In this document: piece after piece, positions 1 to 7,676 of the stretch
How the letters are laid out: each line of letters starts with the position of its first letter
How positions within the stretch are numbered: the first letter of the stretch is position 1
Assembly (NCBI GenBank): GCA_010279815.1
Contig: QEOQ01000310.1
Span: forward strand, 294,773-327,971
Direction: 5' to 3'
Length of the DNA stretch: 33,199 nucleotides
Source: Brachionus plicatilis
Taxonomy: Eukaryota; Rotifera; Eurotatoria; Ploima; Brachionidae
Notes under the pieces: model-generated
Seen by the model: the letters and a program-made list of their open reading frames with translations, nothing else
Database searches by the model: none
What the model was told of the DNA's origin: nothing
Made by a program: the position numbers and the translations under genes

Positions 1-3000
1 TCAGCTCGTCATTGAACTCGCGTGATGCCACACCAAACACTGGCTACGTATTCACAGCTGACAAAGTGGTCGAAATGTTTCTGGCCACTGAGTTGTACGA
101 CGAGGCCATTTGCTTTCTCAATTTCACCAACGACTGGAAGAGCTCGTTTTTGATCAATTCAATTTTAAAGGAATCGTCCAAGTATCCACACATTGAGCAA
201 AACTCGTTATTGTTGAGTGAACATCAGCTCGCGTCCAGACTAAGCTCGATTTTGGGCCTGAACGCTTCTGACTCTGAGTCGTGTCTGATGGAAAAGGCGT
301 ACGCGCAGAGTGCAGCCGTGGTGCTCAAAGAGCTTCTTGTTTGTTCGGTTGTGACCAAGTGGCCAATTTTGCAGCCCGTTTTGACCAACTTGATGAAAAG
401 CTTTGTCGCCTGCACACGTCAAATGTTCACGTCGAGCATTGTTGTGCCGCAGAACTTTTATTTGCCGGCGCCACCAATTTTTTGCACCCAGCTAAACACC
501 GAACACAACGAAGACAATGAAGACAGAGAAGACCAGTTGTCTCTGCACGAGTCAAAGTGCAGAGACAAACTTTGCCTTTTGTCCAAATGCATCATTGTTT
601 TGTTCAAAGAGAGCAATTTGTTTGTTGCCATGATCAAATGGTACTTGGAAAATTTGTGTCTGGCCAAAAGTCACATGACCAATGTGTATGGCATTCGGAA
701 CAAGTTCAGCTTGGATCTTTCATTGAGCAACTTGTTGTCGTCTATCCGATACCAAAAAATTGGCTACATACCCGAGCAAACATTTAACTTGTTTAGAGAA
801 TTTGTGAGCCTCTTGTTTTTGATTGAGTTGAGAGACAAATTTTGCCTAACACTTCGCCACTTGATCAAACTGACGGCAAAAAGTGCAAACAACTCGCCCG
901 CTTACATAGATCTAAGCTGTAAAATAATCAAGTATGGCATGCTGATTTTGAGCTTTCGTTGTTTGATGGCCGACGAGTATGAACGCATACAAGACATAGT
1001 CTTGAGCACCATTGCCAAATTGGCCACAAGTTCTCTCCACTCGAGTGAACTTGACCTGGAGTACGAGCTCGTTAAATGCATTGAGGACAAGATTTTTGCT
1101 CCTGATTTATTGACCAGTTTAGATGGCCGGGGCTTTAGTGTGCGCAACAAATTTGAAGCAATTAGAGATGAGTGGAAACAAAGGTCAGAGGAAAAGATGG
1201 ACATGGATGAGTTGTTTGAGTACAAGATGAAAATTGTTAACAAAGAAAATCAGCTGATTCAAAGTTATTACGGAATGGCCGAGGACATTTTTCACTTGAA
1301 ATATGTTCAAAATGTTTGTGATGTGCACGATTCGTTTTGTGGTTCATTTGCCATTGAGCGTTCAGATTTGATGGCTGATTTTTTAGAATTTTTCTTTAAA
1401 TTTGCATTCGATGAGAGTCAAAATTGGCACACGATTATCCATCATGTAAACAACATTCCGTTGATACCACAATTTTGTGATCTCATCACAGAACAAGAGC
1501 TGAACAAAAATGAGCTCAAAAAATATGTGCTCAAAAAAAAAAACTCTTCAACTTCTTGGTCACATTTGTCCAACGAGTCCACTCACTTGCACAAAAGTCT
1601 CACAAAGCGAAGAAGCTCACGACTTGCCGCAAATTCCAACAGCAGAGACAATCAATCGACCAAATGTGCAATTGATGGACAAATTTTGAGCAAAAGCGGC
1701 TTGTTTAGAACCTACAGCCTCACAACTCTTAATCGCACTCAATCCAGTTTGACCATCAAATCAGCCAGTCTCGACCACTTGAACAAGTCCGCACCCACCA
1801 AAGCATCTACTTGCGACCACACTGGTCTGGAGCAGCCATTGGCACTTTTGGACTATGGGCCAGCCTATGCTCATGTGTCAAACTTGGCAATTTGGTTGGT
1901 CAAGTGGTCGACCAAATTTCAAAAAATTCTCGTTCAAAACAACAAAATTCTGAACAGATTTGACAATGGAAAACATTTTGAATGCAAGACCACACTGAAG
2001 TTAAATTGTCTGAATGCCAACATGCTGGTCGCTTGTGTCTACTTGGCAAATGGTAACAATTTAGTTCAGAGCTCGCGGAACCAATGTGTTCTAAGGAAAC
2101 AAATGAGCAGAGTTAACGAGCCAAACGAGCCTGTGAGCCAAATGGACGATGACTTTACCCAAGTGACTCAATCTAACATGGCTGCTAGCAAAAAAATTGG
2201 TGACGACTCGCTGATGAACAAAAAATTCAACAATGACATTTCGTCACAGAGCAGCTCTACTCTGGACATAAGTTCATACGATCACATCAAATGCCAATCA
2301 AAGTCAATTGAGGACAAATGCGACACATCGACAAACTACCAACGCCAAACAAAATTTGTAGCCAACGACAAATCATTGCTGGCCAAAAGTGAACCACTTT
2401 TGGACACGTTGCCAAGTGCTCTTGATGTGACCGAGTATTATGATTTTGAAAATTTGAAAAAGTCCCACCATTTAAACAAATCAGAGGTCGAATTGTTCAA
2501 AGAAGAAAAGAATATAGATGAGCCGGCTGTCATTGATGAGCCCAAAATTGACGATGAAAACAAAAGCGAAATTAAAAAGAAAAAAAATAGCTTCGAATTT
2601 ATTACCAATTTGTTTAAAAGCCCGACCAAATTAGTAGAGAAAAATGAGGCAAAAGTGTGCCACCAAAACAAAGCATGTGAGTCAAAAGACAAAAAACAAA
2701 AAGAATATGAACGCGCGTCTACTGCTAACACTTTCAACCACAGCAATGATTCATCTCAGGTGCATCAAATTATTAAAAATGAGCTTAAAAAAATTGTTCA
2801 ATTGCAGCATGATACGGTGATGAATTTTTTGAACAATCAATCAAATGAACCACGCGTCAACCAGTCTGACATTGGTCTTAATGGCTTTGAAAATCAGTTG
2901 ATCACTATTTTGAAAAGTGCCAGTTCGTCAGATGCCATGTCACAGATTGTGATCGAAACAAATGTAAAAAAAGTGCACAATAAATCAATGGAATACTTTT

Positions 3001-5810
3001 CGAATGAAAATCAAGCTATGCATCAAACAAATTTTTCTCATCGACCACAAATTACACCAGTTCATTCCATAGCCTCGGCTAATTCAGCAAAAAAAAATAA
3101 AAATATTGCCACTCATAATAAATGCTCAAAGTTTGTCAAAATACCCCTGCTGAACATAAGAGAAGATGATGATGCTGACTTTCATTTGCCTTCTGTTGTC
3201 ACCAATATGTCAAATCAATATTTTACAAAAAGTAATTACACCAGTGGCAAGTCGCTCCAATTGGCAAGTGTCAAAATGCAAACAACACAAAATCTAAAAA
3301 CAAATGAAAAAATTTTTCACAAACATTTACAATTTTTGTCTCAAAATCAAATAAAAAAAAAAGTCAATTGTGATGTAAAAAATTATCCTCTTTTAAAATT
3401 GAATGTCTCAACAACAAATCAATCTTGTCATCACACTCAATTTGATCAAGCAACAATTGAGAGCAAACAAATAGATGAGGCAAAATTGATTGAAGAAAAA
3501 TCAACTCAAAAACAAGAGATCATCGTCAAAGTAGATAAAAGTTTAGAAAATGCTCAAACAACCAAATCATCGGACGCTCAAACTCAAGTTCAAAAACCAA
3601 TGTATGACGGATACATTTTAGCACCGGACTGTTTTGACAAAATGATCGACAGCCATCAGATAGATCATTTTTCGTCGGCAAAAGCTCACTACGAATCAAC
3701 TCAGCATTTAAGAGTCCAACTAGACAGCAATAAGAAAGATTCGTACACAATGACAGAAAAAAACATTCAAACATCTCATCAGCTGCCGCCCGACATTCTT
3801 TTCAAGCTCAAGTTCGACAACACTCAAAAAGATAGACAAAAAGAATGCGAGCTGAACAATGATTTCATTAACATTGCTGACTTGGACTTTAAATCAGTTG
3901 AAGAAATTTTGCAATTGATCAAAATTGACCAGAGCAAGCGGTTGAAAATACCAACAGTTAAAAGCCAAAAAAATGCTCAACACTTGAACAATGAGCTAAA
4001 TGTGTCTGGATCAATAGATTTGGTTTCATTGAATGACAAAGAGGCATTGTCACGTGACACCCACATCCAAAATGATTCAAATTTGAACAAGGATTTAATT
4101 GAGAAAGCAAAAATTGAAGCATTGAATGTGTGTGAAAAAAACTTATCAGATGACTTGTTAGCAGATCATGTGTTTTCTGATCTGCCAATTATTGATCAAA
4201 AAATTCAATCTATTAATAAAATGGCAGATAAAATTAATGATGAAAATGTTAGGAACATGAAATGTGTTGAAAATGAAATACAAGATTGTATAGATAGAAT
4301 TGAATGTGTCGAGCAGAGTTCAATGGAAAAGACAAGCCGAAAAAAAGACAAACAAGTTGCCATTCATGAAATCCAATTTGACAGTGCCCACAAAGACTCT
4401 GACCATAAACTCATGGACAACGAACACTTAAAGCATATTGACTTGTCAGATGACTTGTCCGATCTAAATGATCTAGAACAACAACGATTGCTTGTCATCT
4501 TACAAGAATTTGATCGTCATCCTTTAATTGATTCATCGTCATCACAATACAAAGTGAATAAAAAACCCAAAGAACAAGCAAAAGAAAAAATTGCTCTTGG
4601 TAAAAAGCAAAATGAGCAGCTGAAAAAAAGCAATGATAATGTTAGCTTTGCTAAAAGAATAGAAAATGAATTGATTGAAAAAAGAGAAAATATGATTGAA
4701 AAATTTGCACAAAAGAGAGAACAAGATGCAAAAAATCTTTTAAAAGATTTAATTTCGGACACTACTCAAGTAAATAGAAATTGTTCACAAACAATTAACT
4801 CGGCGAGAAGCAATAAAAAAAACTCATCAAAAGCAAATCACTTGGTACCTAGAAAGAACATAAAAAATGAAATTGAAATTCCGCCATTGTTGTTCAAGAC
4901 CAATGACGCTGATTCTGTTTTGTCTGCATCGAAAATTTCAACTCTAAAGGCCAAGCCAAGCTTAATGTCAAAGACAATCAATAAATTGGCTTTACAAGAA
5001 CAAATCGACAACAAAAAAACACAAATTTTGCTTGATGAATTGGAAAAAAGGGCACACAATGTCACAAATAGAACAAATACCAACAAAACACAAATTAACA
5101 TAAAAGACGCCAAGTCGCTCAGCCATTATGTTAGACTACAAAATCCGAAAAAACTGCGTACACAACCAGTTCACAAGGCTCTCACTTATTCTCAGCGTTT
5201 GATGATGCATCAAAAAAGTGACATCAAATTGGCCAACTCCAAAGACAACATTAATGAACTCTATAAAGTTTACGGCTCAAAACGAGTCAAAGGAATTCAC
5301 CAACATATTAGTGGAACTAATTCTAGACAAGCTGTGGCTAATGCACGTCCAGAAAATGGTGCGAAAAAAATTCTCCAACATAAAAATAAAATGTGCAAAG
5401 GAGACAATGTGAATGTGAACAAAATCCTCAACAATAGTAGATATTCACCTTATGACCAGTGTATTCTAAGCAAAGACATTGAAGAGCTCATTCACTGGTC
5501 TGTTGACGACAGCTTAAAAAGAATCATTTACGACGATAATAAGCCTAAAAGCCGACTAAACAATAAATCTAAGATTAAAAATAAGAAAGACTTGAAAGCA
5601 AGCAAAGACATGGATCAAGACACTTTGGCTGATCTGGACATGGACTATTTGAATGATGACTTTTTGGACGAACATTTAATTGACAATGAAAGCTATTTGA
5701 ATCAAGTTGGCATACAAGACTTGGTCAATATTTCATTGAGTAGTGAATCTTCAATAAGTTTCATTGATTGGGATCAAATCGACCAAATTTGTGAACACTA
5801 TCAAAAATAG
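1..5810 (+). CDS. Very large protein, C-terminal 1,930+ residues in one exon; possible CPLANE1 (C5orf42) homologue; 5' partial
   Basis: One uninterrupted frame runs from the left edge (open from base 3) to TAG at 5808-5810. There is no ATG near the edge, so the true start is upstream; TCAG at bases 1-4 could even be a splice acceptor. The first ~450 residues are helical and Leu-rich. A Trp-containing helical stretch lies near residue 620 (IWLVKWSTKF). The middle and C-terminal parts are long, Lys/Asn/Gln/Ser-rich and low in complexity, with coiled-coil-like Lys/Glu runs around residues 1510-1580. The extreme C-terminus regains order, with ELIHWSVDDSLKR near 1824 and an acidic tail ending in a Ser-rich segment before FIDWDQIDQICEHYQK. 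The general layout and the N-terminal segment ending LNFTNDWKSSFLI recall CPLANE1, a ciliary transition-zone and planar-polarity effector, but this is a weak resemblance from memory. The coding region is certain; the identity is not. Confidence 0.6.
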   Translation, partial: SSSLNSRDATPNTGYVFTADKVVEMFLATELYDEAICFLNFTNDWKSSFLINSILKESSKYPHIEQNSLLLSEHQLASRLSSILGLNASDSESCLMEKAYAQSAAVVLKELLVCSVVTKWPILQPVLTNLMKSFVACTRQMFTSSIVVPQNFYLPAPPIFCTQLNTEHNEDNEDREDQLSLHESKCRDKLCLLSKCIIVLFKESNLFVAMIKWYLENLCLAKSHMTNVYGIRNKFSLDLSLSNLLSSIRYQKIGYIPEQTFNLFREFVSLLFLIELRDKFCLTLRHLIKLTAKSANNSPAYIDLSCKIIKYGMLILSFRCLMADEYERIQDIVLSTIAKLATSSLHSSELDLEYELVKCIEDKIFAPDLLTSLDGRGFSVRNKFEAIRDEWKQRSEEKMDMDELFEYKMKIVNKENQLIQSYYGMAEDIFHLKYVQNVCDVHDSFCGSFAIERSDLMADFLEFFFKFAFDESQNWHTIIHHVNNIPLIPQFCDLITEQELNKNELKKYVLKKKNSSTSWSHLSNESTHLHKSLTKRRSSRLAANSNSRDNQSTKCAIDGQILSKSGLFRTYSLTTLNRTQSSLTIKSASLDHLNKSAPTKASTCDHTGLEQPLALLDYGPAYAHVSNLAIWLVKWSTKFQKILVQNNKILNRFDNGKHFECKTTLKLNCLNANMLVACVYLANGNNLVQSSRNQCVLRKQMSRVNEPNEPVSQMDDDFTQVTQSNMAASKKIGDDSLMNKKFNNDISSQSSSTLDISSYDHIKCQSKSIEDKCDTSTNYQRQTKFVANDKSLLAKSEPLLDTLPSALDVTEYYDFENLKKSHHLNKSEVELFKEEKNIDEPAVIDEPKIDDENKSEIKKKKNSFEFITNLFKSPTKLVEKNEAKVCHQNKACESKDKKQKEYERASTANTFNHSNDSSQVHQIIKNELKKIVQLQHDTVMNFLNNQSNEPRVNQSDIGLNGFENQLITILKSASSSDAMSQIVIETNVKKVHNKSMEYFSNENQAMHQTNFSHRPQITPVHSIASANSAKKNKNIATHNKCSKFVKIPLLNIREDDDADFHLPSVVTNMSNQYFTKSNYTSGKSLQLASVKMQTTQNLKTNEKIFHKHLQFLSQNQIKKKVNCDVKNYPLLKLNVSTTNQSCHHTQFDQATIESKQIDEAKLIEEKSTQKQEIIVKVDKSLENAQTTKSSDAQTQVQKPMYDGYILAPDCFDKMIDSHQIDHFSSAKAHYESTQHLRVQLDSNKKDSYTMTEKNIQTSHQLPPDILFKLKFDNTQKDRQKECELNNDFINIADLDFKSVEEILQLIKIDQSKRLKIPTVKSQKNAQHLNNELNVSGSIDLVSLNDKEALSRDTHIQNDSNLNKDLIEKAKIEALNVCEKNLSDDLLADHVFSDLPIIDQKIQSINKMADKINDENVRNMKCVENEIQDCIDRIECVEQSSMEKTSRKKDKQVAIHEIQFDSAHKDSDHKLMDNEHLKHIDLSDDLSDLNDLEQQRLLVILQEFDRHPLIDSSSSQYKVNKKPKEQAKEKIALGKKQNEQLKKSNDNVSFAKRIENELIEKRENMIEKFAQKREQDAKNLLKDLISDTTQVNRNCSQTINSARSNKKNSSKANHLVPRKNIKNEIEIPPLLFKTNDADSVLSASKISTLKAKPSLMSKTINKLALQEQIDNKKTQILLDELEKRAHNVTNRTNTNKTQINIKDAKSLSHYVRLQNPKKLRTQPVHKALTYSQRLMMHQKSDIKLANSKDNINELYKVYGSKRVKGIHQHISGTNSRQAVANARPENGAKKILQHKNKMCKGDNVNVNKILNNSRYSPYDQCILSKDIEELIHWSVDDSLKRIIYDDNKPKSRLNNKSKIKNKKDLKASKDMDQDTLADLDMDYLNDDFLDEHLIDNESYLNQVGIQDLVNISLSSESSISFIDWDQIDQICEHYQK

Positions 5811-5857
5811 TTGTTGCTTTTTTTTTCTTGTTTTTTTGTTAATTTAATTTTTTTTTA

Positions 5858-5863
5858 AATAAA
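5858..5863 (+). promoter_or_regulatory. Poly(A) signal AATAAA of the upstream large gene
   Basis: AATAAA lies 48 bp after the TAG of the large gene, within a T-rich then A-rich stretch and 132 bp before the RAD1 ATG. Motif and position fit; cleavage itself is not visible. Confidence 0.5.
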
Positions 5864-5995
5864 AAAGAAAATGAACTAAATTCAAAATATTTACAAAAAA
5901 TTAGTAGCATGATATTATTCAGATTTTTTTTTGTTTTGAATATTTTAAAATTTTTTATTTACAAATTAAATAGAAATAAAGTTATATAAAATAAA

Positions 5996-7502
5996 ATGAA
6001 TACTACTTTGATTGCACGTTCAAATGAAGGCGACAAGTATCTGTTGTTCGCCAAACTTGATAACGCAAAAATATTGTACAATTTAGCAAAATCAGTCAAC
6101 TTTAAAGAAGTATGTTTATCATAATAAGAAAATTTTTTTTTTTTTTATGTTGGTTCAGATTTAATTTTCTACATTAGCATGCAGTATTTTGTGCGCTTGA
6201 CAGTGGTCTAAAAATTAGCTGCGAAGATGCCAAATCAACTCAAGGCATTGCGTTTGTTCACACAGATCTATTCCAAGAATATTTGATAAAAGAAGACTGT
6301 GTTTGTATTAAAATAAATTTATCTGTTCTAATTGAATGCCTTAATATATTCGGCTCTATTGCGAATAGCATACCTACTGCTCTAAAAATATGCTATCAAG
6401 GCTATGGTCATCCGCTGACGCTCTTGTATTCACTTTTTATTATTTAACTTTCTGATTATTCTTTTTGTTAATTTTTAACAGATTAGAAGACAACGGCATT
6501 ATCACTGAATGCAATATAAAAACTATGGAAGCTGACTCGTTGGTTAATTTTGAATTTGACTTTGACAAGATAATCAACAAAATTATTATAAAGGTAATAT
6601 TTTTGTGAAAATCTTATTCAACCAATGCTGGCATTGTGAATTTTGGTACAAAAAACAAAAACATTCCAAAGCTTAAGTTCTGAAGGATCAAAACATGTTC
6701 TGTAAATTGTAGCAGCTGATACATCCTTTGTACCACCACTTAAAGTTGAATTGGATTTTTAATATATAGTAGTATCCCAAATTTACTATTTTCTGAGTTT
6801 TGCAGATTTATTGCAGAGTTTTACAGATTCAGTATATTGGTGATACAAAGGATGCATCAGCTGCTACAATTTACAGAACATGTTTTGGTCCTTCACAACT
6901 TAAGCTTTGGCATTTTTAATTTTTTGTTTTTGTATTTTGTACCAAATTTCACAATGCCACCAATGCTTGTCAAAAATAAAATTATTTAATTCTAATCTAT
7001 AATGTGTAGTCTGAAGGCCTAAAAGAAGCATTGACTGAAATTGATGTTTCAAATGATTTTATAGAAATTGTCATATCAGTTGAAAAACAATTCCTAAGAC
7101 TAAGCTCTTTTGGCTTGATTGGAGATACTCATGCAAGTATCTTGAGTAAATTATACAAGTGTAGAAAAAATTTTTTTTATTTTTTTTAAAGGTTGATATA
7201 CCGGCAAGCTCGGATTATATTGAATCGTTTGATTGCAAAAAAACTCAAGTCAACAGATATAAAGTTAACTTTATTAGAAACAGTCTAAAAGCATTAGTTT
7301 CATCAACTAAAGTTGCAATACGAATAACTGATTCAGGTGTGATGGGCATTCAATTTCTAATTCCCATCACGGAACTTTCAAAAATGGCTTTTGTTGAATT
7401 TTATGTAAATTAAATTTTTTTCTAGCAACTTTTTTTTAGATAAAAGTTAAATTTGCTTAAATTTTGTGTTTTTAGTTTTGTCCAGATGAAGAAATCGAAT
7501 AA
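5996..7502 (+). CDS. RAD1: RAD1 checkpoint clamp subunit (9-1-1 complex), 6 exons, 278 aa
   Basis: RAD1 is the PCNA-like subunit that joins RAD9 and HUS1 in the nuclear 9-1-1 clamp, which is loaded at damaged DNA to activate ATR signalling. Exons: 5996-6109, 6178-6425, 6482-6593, 7010-7132, 7192-7404 and 7476-7502; they sum to 837 nt (278 aa, against about 282 in human). Landmarks kept from the family include ALKICYQGYGHPL, IINKIIIKSEGLKEA, KKTQVNRYK and the C-terminal CPDEE just before the stop. The ATG chosen is the first in frame and gives the usual short N-terminus. Introns are 56-71 bp except intron 3 (416 bp), which holds a foldback element. Intron 4 uses a GC donor (GCAAGT) instead of GT; the nearest GT donor runs into a stop, so the GC-AG splice is required. 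The gene starts 185 bp after the preceding stop on the same strand. Confidence 0.95.
6630..6958. mobile_element. Foldback MITE with 9-bp target duplication in RAD1 intron 3
   Basis: A 329-bp element whose ends form long terminal inverted repeats. The left end starts GGCATTGTGAATTTTGG and the right end is its near-perfect complement. Arms of about 110 bp each match on complementing, including a block around 6688-6720 mirrored at 6840-6875. The perfect direct repeat ACCAATGCT sits immediately outside both ends (6621-6629 and 6959-6967), which is a textbook target-site duplication. Nine bases is typical of Mutator-like (MULE) elements, so this is probably a non-autonomous MULE-type MITE. No coding capacity is seen. 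It lies wholly inside the intron and leaves the RAD1 frame intact. Confidence 0.85.
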
Positions 7503-7539
7503 ATTGATTTAAATCACAAAAACTAAGAGGAAATTTCAA

Positions 7540-7545
7540 AATAAA
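7540..7545 (+). promoter_or_regulatory. Poly(A) signal AATAAA of RAD1
   Basis: AATAAA lies 38 bp after the RAD1 stop and is followed by a T-rich stretch. The TOE1 ATG is only 130 bp further on. Confidence 0.5.
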
Positions 7546-7676
7546 ATTTTTTTTTAATTTTTATTAATTTATTTTAAAAATCAAATCAAATCAAAATGGC
7601 GACTAGGATCGTCTAATAAAATTTAGTTCATTTTTTCCTTAGACAATTCATATTAATAAATTAAAAAAGAAACAAA

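Noticed and set aside
224..1243. Several open frames of 60-110 codons in other frames and on the minus strand across the first 1.2 kb
   Set aside because: They lie wholly inside the large plus-strand coding region, have no conserved motifs, and arise because that part is less AT-rich and so has fewer chance stops.
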